Below, piece by piece: positions 8,417-17,777 of a stretch of 64,000 bases of DNA (position 1 is the stretch's first letter; each line of letters opens with the position of its first letter). The DNA comes from Melioribacter sp051488685. Lineage in GTDB: Bacteria; Bacteroidota; Ignavibacteria; Ignavibacteriales; Melioribacteraceae. The translations under genes and the position numbers were made by a program. The stretch spans positions 620,001 to 684,000 of the forward strand of contig NZ_JBPSEH010000001.1 in the NCBI RefSeq assembly GCF_051488685.1. Direction: 5' to 3'. Below the pieces are notes generated by a model. It was not told where the DNA came from, did not search any database, and worked only from the letters and a program-made list of their open reading frames with translations.

Positions 8417-9126
8417 TTTATCTTGAACCTGTAAAGTTTTTCTTCCCTGTCGGAAATAATATATATCACATTGTCATTATGATTGATTGCCACACCTTCC
8501 ATCTGAATTACATTAGTATCGAACGATTCCATTATATTCATTTTCATGTCGAGCTTAAATATTTTTTTGTCTTCGTCGCTTATCATCCACAGGCAGTTAT
8601 CAGTGCCATCGTAACACAAACCCGATATGTCTCTTACAAAATCAATTTCTTTTCTTTCGATTTCGTTGAAAAGACTATCATATTTTATAATCATTGCAGG
8701 ATTTTTTTCGTTTGCCAACCAGTAAGTTTTATTATTCCGATCATAGGCTATACCTTCAGGTCCGTTATTAAAGATTCCATTGTTGAATGCGGACTTTCTA
8801 TCGATTATGCTACCGTTTTTAGAGACGAAAACTATTTTACGTCTTTCCTCGCTCAAAACCGCAAGTGTCGAGTCGTTAACAAGAGCTATACCTTCAAGAT
8901 CTTTGTCGGGAAGTTCTATCCTTTTCAGAATCTCTCCGTCTCTGTTTAAGAGATAAATACAGTTGGTTTCGTCGCTCACTGTCCAGAGTTTATTCTCCAC
9001 CGCGTCATATTCCAGACCGGATGGCTCGGGTATATTGAGATTCACGCTGGTATATTTTTCCTGCTGTATGCAGGAACAGATAGAACAAAATATAATTACA
9101 GCTGAAAGCAATTTAACATTCGACAT
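8413..9126 (-). CDS. SdiA-regulated-domain lipoprotein (beta-propeller)
   Basis: A lipoprotein: signal peptide MSNVKLLSAVIIFCSICSC with the lipid Cys at 19. It is followed by repeated SGLEYD / EGIALV / EGIAYD / SGLCYD / EGVAIN segments, each starting a propeller blade, as in the SdiA-regulated family. The ORF can be extended to a GTG at 9135, but ATG 9126 has a GAG-rich site just upstream and was preferred. It is likely attached to a membrane facing the periplasm. Substrate unknown; a calcium-dependent phosphotriesterase-like fold is typical, but no catalytic residues can be assigned from sequence alone. Followed at once by the AlkD-like gene. Confidence 0.75.
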   Translation of the reverse strand: MSNVKLLSAVIIFCSICSCIQQEKYTSVNLNIPEPSGLEYDAVENKLWTVSDETNCIYLLNRDGEILKRIELPDKDLEGIALVNDSTLAVLSEERRKIVFVSKNGSIIDRKSAFNNGIFNNGPEGIAYDRNNKTYWLANEKNPAMIIKYDSLFNEIERKEIDFVRDISGLCYDGTDNCLWMISDEDKKIFKLDMKMNIMESFDTNVIQMEGVAINHNDNVIYIISDREEKLYRFKIK

Positions 9127-9572
9127 AACTCTCACATAAAATTATATGTTAACTAATCACGGATTTTAACATAATGCAATTTAATCGAACAGTAACAGAT
9201 ATAATATTATTCATTAAAATGCAATAACCATCAAACTTTTAATTCAGGTAGTAAATTAAAAATTACTACGGAAAACTTATTTTCAACCGTCAGGATTTTA
9301 CCAGTAACATTATTGGAATTATCTCAAGCAACTCTTTCTATTTCTGGCATGGCAGGAAGTGCTTCGAGAAAAGGTATGGCATAAATCGAATAGCAATTAT
9401 CATAACATAAATGCAAAAATATTTATCTACCCTGTAATTAATTTCTCCAGCCATCATTTATGTTCAAGAACGATTTCAATAAAACAGATTTAGTGTGGGA
9501 AGTAGCTGATCTGGAACATCTCCGTCTTACTTTTTATAATAACCGCGTTAAAAGTATTCCATTGGTCATAGT
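9127..9572. other. intergenic region with possible decayed coding traces
   Basis: About 446 bp with no convincing gene. Two stretches read like decayed protein. On the minus strand, around 9310-9410, the string YAIPFLEALPAMPEIERVA ends in a stop. On the plus strand from 9461 there is NKTDLVWEVADLEHLR followed by LTFYNNRVKSIPLV, running into the 3' end of the ClC gene. Neither has a usable start with a ribosome site, and I could not place either in a family. Confidence 0.3.
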
Positions 9573-11618
9573 TTACCATTTAAGAGCTGCTTCAATTTTA
9601 TCGTCGCCACCGAATAAGATCAGTTCGTCGCCTTCCTGAATTATATAATTGGGATCAGGGACAATAACCTCTTTTTCATTTTCATCAAAGGGCGAATTAG
9701 TTTTTTTAACAACGAGTACTTCCAATCCATAACGACTTCTAATTTTAAGTTCTACGAGCGATTTACCAACAAATTCAGGAGGAGCTGTTTTTTCCAGTAT
9801 AGAATAGCCTTCAAACACCTGTGTCTTTTTAATTTTTGATACGGTCAAAAGCTCGTGCGACAGACCTTCCACAATATTAGTTTTTAGACTTTCTTTATTA
9901 TAAGCCGAAATTACATCTTGGCGACTGATAGTACCGAGAATTTTATTCACGTCTGAATTGCTGACCACTGGAAATTCATCGGCGTCTTTTGCTTCGAATT
10001 TTTTAAGCACACTATCGAGTGTTTCATCTTCTCGAATTAAGGTAACCGAAGAAGAAGCCACATCTCTTGCCACGAGAACATTCCTTATATGTTCGTACTC
10101 AGTTATTATGGGTCTTAGTTCAGCTTCGGTAATTGTACCAGTGATTTTTCCGTTATCGTCAATCATGTAAAAAGTAGTATGTGTACTTTCAATTAGATGT
10201 TTTACAATTTCCGGCAGAGGCGTATCTCCTTTTACCAAAACTATATCGTTTTTCATAACTTGTTTTGCAGTCAGCGATTTTAGCAAATTAATTTCTCCCT
10301 TAGACGAAACCCTGTAGCCTTGTTTTTCGAGATGTCGTTCGTGAATCGATTTTTTCAAGATAATTTGAACAATCATTGTGCTTGTAACAACAGCCAGCAT
10401 CAATGGTAGTATAAAGGAATAATCTTTTGTCATTTCGAAAATGATAAGGATAGCAGAGATAGGAATGAAATTTATCCCTCCAAGAACCGCTCCCATTGCT
10501 ACCAATACAAATGCGGTAGTATCAAATTGATAGCCAAGTAAATAATTCAAACCCGTGCCGTAAAGGAATCCAAGGCAGGCACCCATAAACAACGAAGGAG
10601 CAAATATTCCCCCAAATCCGCCAGAGTTTAACACCAATGGAACCAATAAAAATTTCAGAATCAGCAGTGCTGCAACAACCTGCCAGGCAAGAGAACTCGA
10701 AAGGATATGATTTATGCCATTATAACCAATTCCGAAAATATCTTTATAAAAATAACCCGATATTCCAACTATTAGACCTACAAAAGTCATTAACACCCAG
10801 CGGGGTATTTTTTTCAATATTTTTTTAGTGATAAAATTGTCGAGCAAATTTGAATACCTTATAAAAGAGAGCGATAAAATTCCAGCCAGTACTCCGAGTA
10901 TTGCGTAATAATAAAGACTGAGATAGTCGCCTACCAGAGGGGTGTGGAATATAAAAATCGATTTATTGCCTAAAAACGCGCGCGACACGGCGCTCGAAGT
11001 AACCGAGGAAAGGATGAGTGCCGGAAAAGTTGAAGTGGAAAATTCATTTAAAAGTACGATTTCCAGAGCAAAAAAAATGCCGCCCATGGGAGTGTTAAAG
11101 ATAGCAGCTATTGCCGCACCTGCGCCGGCCGCCGTCAAAACCTTTCGTTTCGTTTCAGAGAGATTGAAAAGATATGCAAGTTTATTTGCCAAACCCCCGC
11201 CCAGTTGTGCCGCCGGCCCCTCGGGCCCTACTGTATTACCGGAACCGATACTAATTACAGGGGCAATAAAGTGGAAAATTGTATTGCGCAGTGGTATCCG
11301 ATATCCCTTCGTTGCAACGGCTTTGATAACTTCGACCACTCCTCGATTCTTTGCAATCTCAGGCGCACCATAAATCATCAAGCTCTGGATTAACATTCCG
11401 ATTGCCGGCAAAGCAATTACAGCCGCTGCTCCAAGAAAATAGAGTCCGCCAGTGGTTTGTTTGAAAAAAAGCTCATTGAAAAAATCAATCGATTCGTGGA
11501 ATGTTACAGTTGCAAATCCCACCACAATTCCCATAATAACAGAATAAATCACATAAGTCGTATAATCGTAGTCGAGAATTTTTTTTGTATTAAGGACTCT
11601 TAGCTTTTCTTTAAGCAC
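9573..11618 (-). CDS. ClC-type chloride channel/antiporter with CBS pair and TrkA-C (RCK_C) domain
   Basis: 681 residues. Residues ~20-430 form the ClC membrane core with GSGNTVGPEGPAAQLGGG (the anion-coordinating GxGxGPE-type loop, carrying the 'gating' Glu) and later GGFGGIFAPSLFMGA (second selectivity loop). Then come two CBS motifs (~450-575; MKNDIVLVKGD, VARDVASSSVTLIRED) and a C-terminal RCK_C/TrkA_C domain (~600-681; DPNYIIQEGDELILFGG). It should move chloride across the inner membrane, perhaps coupled to protons, under nucleotide control through CBS. The start is a GTG at 11618 with a poor ribosome site; the first transmembrane helix begins about 20 residues in, so this start is reasonable. 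It follows the phosphatase gene by 24 bases. Confidence 0.9.
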   Translation of the reverse strand: MLKEKLRVLNTKKILDYDYTTYVIYSVIMGIVVGFATVTFHESIDFFNELFFKQTTGGLYFLGAAAVIALPAIGMLIQSLMIYGAPEIAKNRGVVEVIKAVATKGYRIPLRNTIFHFIAPVISIGSGNTVGPEGPAAQLGGGLANKLAYLFNLSETKRKVLTAAGAGAAIAAIFNTPMGGIFFALEIVLLNEFSTSTFPALILSSVTSSAVSRAFLGNKSIFIFHTPLVGDYLSLYYYAILGVLAGILSLSFIRYSNLLDNFITKKILKKIPRWVLMTFVGLIVGISGYFYKDIFGIGYNGINHILSSSLAWQVVAALLILKFLLVPLVLNSGGFGGIFAPSLFMGACLGFLYGTGLNYLLGYQFDTTAFVLVAMGAVLGGINFIPISAILIIFEMTKDYSFILPLMLAVVTSTMIVQIILKKSIHERHLEKQGYRVSSKGEINLLKSLTAKQVMKNDIVLVKGDTPLPEIVKHLIESTHTTFYMIDDNGKITGTITEAELRPIITEYEHIRNVLVARDVASSSVTLIREDETLDSVLKKFEAKDADEFPVVSNSDVNKILGTISRQDVISAYNKESLKTNIVEGLSHELLTVSKIKKTQVFEGYSILEKTAPPEFVGKSLVELKIRSRYGLEVLVVKKTNSPFDENEKEVIVPDPNYIIQEGDELILFGGDDKIEAALKW

Positions 11619-11642
11619 TTCGTCTTTTTTTCATTAACTTTT

Positions 11643-12836
11643 TTATGATATTCTTTTAATTACAACCACTGTAGCGTCGTCTTCCCAATCTTTCTTCCCG
11701 CCGTAGACGTAAAGCGTATCAAATATTATTTCGACTATTTGATCGGGTGTTTTATCGTAATGTTGTTGAATGATTTTTTTCAGGCCTGTAATATCGAAAT
11801 CATTTTGCTTTCCGTTTTTTCTCTCGATTATACCGTCACTGTAAAGCACCATCAGATCGTTTGGCTTCAAAAAAGCATAACCTCTTTGAAGTTCAATTTC
11901 AGGCAAAGCGCCAAAGACCAGTCCCGTTGACTGCATTTCTCTAAATTCCTTGCCATCGTAAATTAATGGCGAAGGATGGCCAGCATTTACATAGAGAATA
12001 TTTCCGTTCTTTTCAATTTCGGCATAAACGAGTGAGACAAAACTGGTTGCATAAACGCTTCGGTAAATGACATTATTTAGTTTTTTAAAAGTATAAACCA
12101 TTTTCAGATGTTTTTCGAGCCCCATTCTCAACCCTGTTACAACATCACGTACGAGAAGTGCTGCTGGCAATCCATGACCGCTAGCGTCGCCCACACATAC
12201 ACCAAATACATCGTCGTCGAAATCAAAAAAATCATAAAAGTCCCCACCAACCAATTCAGCTGGCACCGAACGTGCAGCTATTTGCAATCCTTTCACATCA
12301 GGTATGTTTACCGGTATTAAACTTTGCTGTATTTGAGCTGCCTGTTCCATTTCACTTTTAACTGCTTCGGACGTTAAACGATAATTCAGTACTGTTCTTA
12401 CTGCATTAAAACAAAATTCAATTTCTTCACGAATCCACCCGCTCTTGAGTTCGAAAACAAATAACCATACGTTGTCCGGACTTTTAACGCTTAGTGCGGC
12501 AGGTATTCTGTAATCTTTTTTCAAAAAAACCGAAGGATCGATTGTAAAATTCGGATTGTCGAAAATATAAGTTTTCGATTTAAGCAGGGCTTGCAAGGGT
12601 TCTGAATCAACTGGAATTTCAGTTAAATAATTTTTCTTGTTTTCTTTGGGCGATATGAGCACAAATTTATCATCCTGCTCAACATATATTCGACCATTGC
12701 AGATATGTAAATCTTCACCGAATGTCTTTTCGAGCTCCTGTACAATCGTAAAAAGGAAATCCTCGCCCGATTTTTCGGTGCCAATTTTTGCTAACAGAGA
12801 ATCGAGTTTCCTGTAGAAAATTTTTGGGTCAATCAT
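11643..12836 (-). CDS. SpoIIE/RsbU-type PP2C serine phosphatase with N-terminal sensor region
   Basis: 397 residues. The N-terminal ~160 residues look GAF-like. They are followed by a short linker helix (M-E-Q-A-A-Q-I-Q-Q-S-L-I-P) and a SpoIIE-type PP2C domain with the metal-site motifs GGDFYD, GDASGHGLPAAL, LYSDGIIE and DDATVVVIK. Such phosphatases release anti-anti-sigma factors (RsbU branch) in partner-switching pathways. No anti-sigma or STAS partner lies beside it, so the target is unknown. GAGG 8 bases before the ATG supports the start. Probably co-transcribed with the ClC gene that follows by 24 bases. Confidence 0.88.
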   Translation of the reverse strand: MIDPKIFYRKLDSLLAKIGTEKSGEDFLFTIVQELEKTFGEDLHICNGRIYVEQDDKFVLISPKENKKNYLTEIPVDSEPLQALLKSKTYIFDNPNFTIDPSVFLKKDYRIPAALSVKSPDNVWLFVFELKSGWIREEIEFCFNAVRTVLNYRLTSEAVKSEMEQAAQIQQSLIPVNIPDVKGLQIAARSVPAELVGGDFYDFFDFDDDVFGVCVGDASGHGLPAALLVRDVVTGLRMGLEKHLKMVYTFKKLNNVIYRSVYATSFVSLVYAEIEKNGNILYVNAGHPSPLIYDGKEFREMQSTGLVFGALPEIELQRGYAFLKPNDLMVLYSDGIIERKNGKQNDFDITGLKKIIQQHYDKTPDQIVEIIFDTLYVYGGKKDWEDDATVVVIKRIS

Positions 12837-12892
12837 AAAGCATCCTCTATTTAACTTACAAAATTAGTAAAAAGAAGAGAATTGATAGGGAA

Positions 12893-13555
12893 TCAAAGAA
12901 TAAAATTAGTGTTAATATTTTCCAGTACTCGATTGAACGAATCAGACAAATCAACCCTTAACCGGTAAGACTTGCCCCCGTAGTCAAATCTAATCGATTC
13001 GGCGTGTAACATAAGGCGAGGATATTTTTTTTGAACTTCACGATTCCCGTATTTCAAATCGCCGGCAATCGGACAGCCAATCGAGTACATATGCACCCTT
13101 AGTTGATGGCGCCTTCCAGTAAGTGGATTTAATTTAACAAGCGCGTGACCATTATAATATTTCAAAACTTCGTAATAAGTTTCAGATGGCTTTCCTTTCT
13201 CGTGGTCAACCCCCATTCGACCCGAGCCAAATTGTCGTAATGGATAATTGATTATTCCTTCGTCTGCTTCAGGCTTTCCGATAATAAGAGCCTTATATGT
13301 TTTCTGAACATTTCTACTCTCAAAAAGGAGATTCAATTCTCTGTGTGTCTCGCTATTAAACGCAAAAATAATGATACCGCTTACCTCTTTGTCGAGTCGA
13401 TGTACTACATAAATTTTACGCCCATATTTTTCTGATAACATCTTGTATAAATTTATAGCCATGTTATTGCTTTCAGGAATTGCAGCTATTCCCTCCGGCT
13501 TGTTTACCGCTATCAGAGAATCGTCTTCGTAAATAATATCTATTTCCAACTTCAA
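12893..13555 (-). CDS. RluA-family pseudouridine synthase
   Basis: 220 residues, without the S4 RNA-binding domain that RluC/D carry, so it resembles the short RluA/TruC-type enzymes. The catalytic motif HRLDKEVSG places the Asp at residue 55; KTYKALIIGKP and GRRHQLRVHMYSIGCPIAGDLKYG complete the family pattern. It converts uridine to pseudouridine in rRNA or tRNA; the exact site cannot be told. The start is a TTG overlapping the stop of the upstream gene (TTGA), with weak ribosome binding, suggesting coupled translation. Confidence 0.88.
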   Translation of the reverse strand: MKLEIDIIYEDDSLIAVNKPEGIAAIPESNNMAINLYKMLSEKYGRKIYVVHRLDKEVSGIIIFAFNSETHRELNLLFESRNVQKTYKALIIGKPEADEGIINYPLRQFGSGRMGVDHEKGKPSETYYEVLKYYNGHALVKLNPLTGRRHQLRVHMYSIGCPIAGDLKYGNREVQKKYPRLMLHAESIRFDYGGKSYRLRVDLSDSFNRVLENINTNFIL

Positions 13556-14169
13556 TCCATTAGATTAAGTTCGTATTTGCCTTCTGCAGTTTCAACGAAT
13601 CCCATTTTTTTCAAATACTTCCGATGCACTTTGTTGCCAGGATCGCTTATTATTTTCTTTACATTTCTATTCCTGAAAAAATTTTGAAAGACGAACTTGC
13701 CCACTTTAAAATCGCGATAACCGGGAATAACATAATCGAGCTTAACTGAGAGTGAACCGTCGGATAGAGATTCCGCACAAATAATTCCTGCAGGAACTGA
13801 ATTTCTCAGTACAAACAGGATCGTCCAATCAGGCTGAGGTTTGAAATTAAAAGTAGGAATAAATTTTCTAATATCTTTTTCATGGAATTTCAAAAAATAT
13901 TCGAGGAACCCCGAGTCGTGTTTTACTTCGAGAATATCAAAGTATTCTTTTCTGGAAAATATTTCAACCAGGTAATAGATATTAACGATTGCCACAAATC
14001 CGTTTACAAGAGCTACTGGGTAAGCGTTGATTATTATACCATAAATAGTAAAAATTAAGGAGCCAACGAAGTTTATAATTCTGAGTTTTACAATCGAACT
14101 CATCATTAATGATACTGCAACCATCATTGAGGCGACATAACCGATTAATTCTACAAATGGAATCTCCAT
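13552..14169 (-). CDS. YgjV-like membrane protein fused to a GNAT-like domain
   Basis: 205 residues from ATG 14169, chosen because AGGA lies 7 bases upstream; a longer frame begins at a TTG at 14208 with no ribosome site. The first ~80 residues hold three hydrophobic segments (ELIGYVASMMVAVSLMMSS, INFVGSLIFTIYGIIINAYP, ALVNGFVAIVNIYYL) as in the YgjV inner-membrane family. Residues ~95-205 look like an acetyltransferase-type domain: ILFVLRNSVPAGIICAE, LDYVIPGYRDFKVGKFVF, then HRKYLKKMGF, the usual last GNAT strand. Substrate unknown. The GNAT assignment is by pattern only. Confidence 0.6.
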   Translation of the reverse strand: MEIPFVELIGYVASMMVAVSLMMSSIVKLRIINFVGSLIFTIYGIIINAYPVALVNGFVAIVNIYYLVEIFSRKEYFDILEVKHDSGFLEYFLKFHEKDIRKFIPTFNFKPQPDWTILFVLRNSVPAGIICAESLSDGSLSVKLDYVIPGYRDFKVGKFVFQNFFRNRNVKKIISDPGNKVHRKYLKKMGFVETAEGKYELNLMD

Positions 14170-14247
14170 GCTAAAATCCTCGCAGTTTTCAATTACATTC
14201 TTTAACAATAAATCTTATTTTTACTCTACAAATAAAAAAAATTTATT

Positions 14248-15405
14248 ATGGAAAACCACGCTGTAATTAGTTTGGATAAGGTCATTAGACCTACGCATGT
14301 GGTCGTCAATCTGAAAATCATAAAAGAAAATTTCCACAAAATCAAAGAGGCTGTCAAGCCTTCGAAAGTAATGCCGATACTCAAAGCCAATGCTTACGGG
14401 CATGGATTGATTAAGATAGCACAGACTCTTGAGAAAGAAGGAGCCGACTATCTGGGTGTGGCATTCCTGGAAGAAGGAATACTATTGCGTCGACAGGGAA
14501 TTAAAATGCCAATACTCGTTCTCGGCGGCATCTGGGGGAATCAAATACCAACTTTTCTCAAATACAATCTCACCATGACTGCATCGTCTATCGACAAAGC
14601 GCGCCAGATTGATTACGAAGCCAGCAAACAAAATATAAAAGCTAAAGTGCATCTTAAAATCGATACAGGCATGGAACGAATTGGTGTTCATTATTTCAAT
14701 GCCGACAAATTCTTTGACGAAGTAGTGAAATTGAAGAATATTGAAATAGAAGGCATCTATTCCCACTTTGCCAATGCCGACAATGGTAATATTGACTACA
14801 CAAAACTACAGTTCGACAGATTCAAGCAGGCAATCGACTATTTCGAACACCTCAATTACGGTCCAATCATAAGGCACATTTCAAATTCTGGGGGAATACT
14901 TCAACTGCCCGAGGCAAATTTAGACATGGTAAGACCAGGCATTATGCTTTACGGTGTTTATCCTTCTGATAAAACAAAGAGAACCATCGAAGTCAAACCC
15001 GCTCTTACATGGAAATCACTCGTCATCTACTTTAAAGTAATTAAAGCAGGTCATCCTGTGGGATATGGCTCAAAATGGGTTGCCAGCAGAGATGTACGAG
15101 CAGTTACTGTTCCCGTCGGTTATGGCGACGGTTACATGAGAAGAATGAGCGATAAAGCTCATGTGATAATCAACAAAAAGAAATATCCAGTTATCGGAAC
15201 CATTTCAATGGATCAAATTGTAGTGAACATCGAAAAAGATTCCGCATACAACGGAGACGAAGTTATTTTGATTGGCAAACAAGGCAATTGCGAAATAACG
15301 GTTGATGACCTTGCCTCCTGGGCAGAAACAATTCCCTATGAAATTCTAACCGGCATAAACACTCGTGTACCGCGAATTTATATCGACGAGTTATCCAATC
15401 CGTAA
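14248..15405 (+). CDS. alr: alanine racemase
   Basis: PLP enzyme that makes D-alanine for peptidoglycan. The PLP-binding Lys is at 46 in PILKANAYGHG, and the second catalytic region is VPVGYGDGYMRRMS (Tyr base). The 385-residue length and RVPRIYI ending are normal. The start has no clear ribosome site (AT-rich leader), which is common in this phylum. It is divergent from the YgjV-like gene, and its last 28 bases overlap the 3' end of the opposite-strand coiled-coil gene. Confidence 0.95.
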   Translation: MENHAVISLDKVIRPTHVVVNLKIIKENFHKIKEAVKPSKVMPILKANAYGHGLIKIAQTLEKEGADYLGVAFLEEGILLRRQGIKMPILVLGGIWGNQIPTFLKYNLTMTASSIDKARQIDYEASKQNIKAKVHLKIDTGMERIGVHYFNADKFFDEVVKLKNIEIEGIYSHFANADNGNIDYTKLQFDRFKQAIDYFEHLNYGPIIRHISNSGGILQLPEANLDMVRPGIMLYGVYPSDKTKRTIEVKPALTWKSLVIYFKVIKAGHPVGYGSKWVASRDVRAVTVPVGYGDGYMRRMSDKAHVIINKKKYPVIGTISMDQIVVNIEKDSAYNGDEVILIGKQGNCEITVDDLASWAETIPYEILTGINTRVPRIYIDELSNP

Positions 15406-16619
15406 GTTTTACGTCTCCTGTAGTATATGAAATATCCCGCCAGAGCAGCCACTAACAAAATGGCCACCAAGTAAAACCATTTGAATTCTTCTTCGGGGCC
15501 TAATTTATTTTTCCACTTCATTAATTGGGCTTCTATCGAATCTTTATCCGCCTCAGTAATCATATTGTTATCGATCAAAATGGGAATCCATTCAGGAAGA
15601 ACTTTTTCATAATATACTGTATCGCTAAAAGTCTTAAAAACCTCGTACGATTTGTCTTTTCCTTTAATTTCCATATTCTTTATTTCATCTTCTACGAATG
15701 ATTTGATACTGTAGACAAACTCCTCGCCATTATTGAAAGGCAGAACGGGTAATTCTCTGGATCGGAATTCAGTATAAATCGAGTTCCATATTTCTTTATC
15801 GATTCTGCTCCTCCATTCGTAAAAAAGGTCATTTATAGTTGCCAGCTGTACTTCTTTTTCTTTCTTGTCGAGATAAATCTCGCTCAGTTTTGGCGATATT
15901 CTTTTCCACTGTTTATTAAATTCCACCTGATGTTCCTTAATTTCAGCAAGGTCTTCCGGTTTTAGTTCGGTAACTTTCATAAACTGGATATTATCCATCA
16001 ATGTCCTCTCTATATTAAAGAACAACTCGGCATTATCTATTTTCATTCTGTAGGAGACCTTTTCCGCTTCGTTCAAAGTAGCTGGAATCTGGGCAAAATC
16101 CAGAATAAGCGAATCAATAATATCGCGTATTAAAAGGTCTCTTTTTTCCAGATTGCTTTTCAACTGTGCAATCATATTATTAAGAGCAGCGATTGTGGCT
16201 GCATCTTTATCAACCTGGCGCCGCAATATAGTTATTCTTGCCAACAAGTCCTTGTTTTTTTCATTAAGCTCTGTCAGCTCGGTTTTAAGATTCACAATTT
16301 CGGTTTTCAATTCCGTAATCTGTGTGAATTCATTTTGACGGAGAGAGATTGCATTAAAAAGTTTCTCGAAAGAAGATTCGAAACTTTCCGGATAAAGTGA
16401 GTTATCGAGCAATGAGGAATGTTTTGAATATTCTTGGTATAGTTCTTTAGCCCGTGCATGTATCGAATTGCAGTCGTCGAGCGATTCGGCTTTTTTTATT
16501 TGGTCCATCAAAAGGTTGTACTTTTGCTGGAAAGACTGCACAATTTCATAATCCGACTGGCAGAAGTAATTATTGTATGCAGTAAGTATTAATGTAAAAA
16601 TTACTATAAACTTTTTCAT
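15378..16619 (-). CDS. exported coiled-coil protein with C-terminal membrane anchor, unrecognised
   Basis: 413 residues from ATG 16619, which has GAGG 5 bases upstream; the GTG just before it (16622) is less likely. It has a signal peptide (MKKFIVIFTLILTAYNNYFCQS), a long helical coiled coil around residues 85-180 (Q-I-T-E-L-K-T-E-I-V-N-L-K-T-E-L-T-E-L-N-E), a mixed helical region and a C-terminal transmembrane helix (WFYLVAILLVAALAGYFIYYRRRK). A periplasmic protein held in the inner membrane is inferred. It follows the small lipoprotein gene by 2 bases, so the two may act together. No family recognised. Confidence 0.7.
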   Translation of the reverse strand: MKKFIVIFTLILTAYNNYFCQSDYEIVQSFQQKYNLLMDQIKKAESLDDCNSIHARAKELYQEYSKHSSLLDNSLYPESFESSFEKLFNAISLRQNEFTQITELKTEIVNLKTELTELNEKNKDLLARITILRRQVDKDAATIAALNNMIAQLKSNLEKRDLLIRDIIDSLILDFAQIPATLNEAEKVSYRMKIDNAELFFNIERTLMDNIQFMKVTELKPEDLAEIKEHQVEFNKQWKRISPKLSEIYLDKKEKEVQLATINDLFYEWRSRIDKEIWNSIYTEFRSRELPVLPFNNGEEFVYSIKSFVEDEIKNMEIKGKDKSYEVFKTFSDTVYYEKVLPEWIPILIDNNMITEADKDSIEAQLMKWKNKLGPEEEFKWFYLVAILLVAALAGYFIYYRRRKTYGLDNSSI

Positions 16620-16621
16620 CA

Positions 16622-17068
16622 CTACCTCACTATGCCATTTTTATTGAGAAGAAATTTTTCTTGATTGTCAATCAATTCAATGTAAGGTTGACGCTGATTC
16701 ATAGCTGGATTTTCGAGAGTTTTATCGGTATAAACATTTATTTTTTTGAACAGCTTCATACCTCTTTCAGTCGGGAAAAACAAGTAGATATTTTTAAATC
16801 CTTGCGACGTTATATAATAGTATCCTTCTAAATCTCTTATTATACGCACTTGTTTATTAACTGTATTCGACGAATCCCCTGTTTCTTCAAAGAAAAGAGG
16901 ATTTACATTTATCGAAAACGAATGACGTTTTTCGTGCACATATCCATTTTCGTCGACATTAAGAACCGATTCGATCGGCCAGGAAAAATCCGCAGGCTTC
17001 AGCATTAACACGGTGCACGAACAAATTGTTAAAGATAAAGCGAGAGTTGCAAATATCTTCCTAATCAT
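16622..17068 (-). CDS. small lipoprotein, unrecognised
   Basis: 148 residues from ATG 17068, with AAGGGG 7 bases upstream. The frame is open to 17371, but that extension overlaps the divergent DUF1579 gene and is not expected to be real. Signal peptide MIRKIFATLALSLTICSC with lipid Cys at 18. The body is beta-rich (a K-R-H-S-F-S-I-N-V-N-P-L-F-F stretch; YYYITSQGFKNIYLFFP). It sits directly before the coiled-coil membrane protein gene; both are predicted envelope proteins. Confidence 0.65.
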   Translation of the reverse strand: MIRKIFATLALSLTICSCTVLMLKPADFSWPIESVLNVDENGYVHEKRHSFSINVNPLFFEETGDSSNTVNKQVRIIRDLEGYYYITSQGFKNIYLFFPTERGMKLFKKINVYTDKTLENPAMNQRQPYIELIDNQEKFLLNKNGIVR

Positions 17069-17204
17069 CTCTAAGCCCCTTTTTGAACAGTAATTAACAT
17101 ACACAATTTCTATTTTAAATTGAATAGTTGCACTTATATTTTTCTTTTTTTTGGAGATTATATTAACTAAGTTAACTATCATTTTAAACAACGAAAGGAA
17201 TACC

Positions 17205-17774
17205 ATGAAAAAACTAATTTCATTTTTATCAATAATCGTATTTTTATCAGGAGTTTCATACGGACAGGACGATCCGGCAGCCATGGAAGCCTGGATGAAA
17301 TATATGACACCGGGTCCGATGCACGAGATGCTTTCCTCGATGGCAGGCGACTGGAAAACTGTAATGACCATGAAAGGTCAGGGCGGTCAAGAAATGAAAA
17401 GCGAAGGAACAGCCAAATTTGAAATGATCATGGGTGGCAGATACCTGAAATCGACCTTCCATAGCGACATGATGGGAATGGCAATGGAGGGAATTGGTAT
17501 TGATGCCTACGACAATGCAAAAAAAGAATTTATTAGTATCTGGATCGACAATATGGGAACTGGCGTGACAGTGTTAAACGGAAAGTTCGACGAAACCACA
17601 AAAACAATTACTTATTATGGTACAACTGTCGATCCCGCCACTGGAAAGGATTCAAAAATTAAGTCCGTTACAAAAATAATTGACGACGACAACCATAAAT
17701 TCGAAATGTATAACGTCCTGCCTGACGGTTCGGAAGCTTTGATGTTTGATATGGATTATATCAGAATAAAATAA
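17205..17774 (+). CDS. DUF1579 domain protein, exported
   Basis: 189 residues from ATG 17205, with AAGGA 6 bases upstream. The longer open frame from 17151 reaches into the promoter region. Signal peptide MKKLISFLSIIVFLSGVSYGQ, then the DUF1579 pattern: L-S-S-M-A-G-D-W-K-T, GGRYLKSTFHSDMMGMAMEGIGIDAYDNAKKEFISIWIDNMGTG read in segments, and VTKIIDDDNHKFEMY. The family forms a lipocalin-like barrel of unknown function. Its stop is 3 bases from the stop of the convergent propeller lipoprotein, with no room for a terminator between them. Confidence 0.82.
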   Translation: MKKLISFLSIIVFLSGVSYGQDDPAAMEAWMKYMTPGPMHEMLSSMAGDWKTVMTMKGQGGQEMKSEGTAKFEMIMGGRYLKSTFHSDMMGMAMEGIGIDAYDNAKKEFISIWIDNMGTGVTVLNGKFDETTKTITYYGTTVDPATGKDSKIKSVTKIIDDDNHKFEMYNVLPDGSEALMFDMDYIRIK

Positions 17775-17777
17775 TTA

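Noticed and set aside
17163..17175. Palindrome TTAACTAAGTTAA before the DUF1579 gene
   Set aside because: Short, A/T only and of a kind expected by chance in this DNA.
17069..17371. Upstream extension of the lipoprotein frame on the minus strand
   Set aside because: It overlaps the DUF1579 signal peptide region on the other strand and would bury a good lipoprotein signal at 17068.
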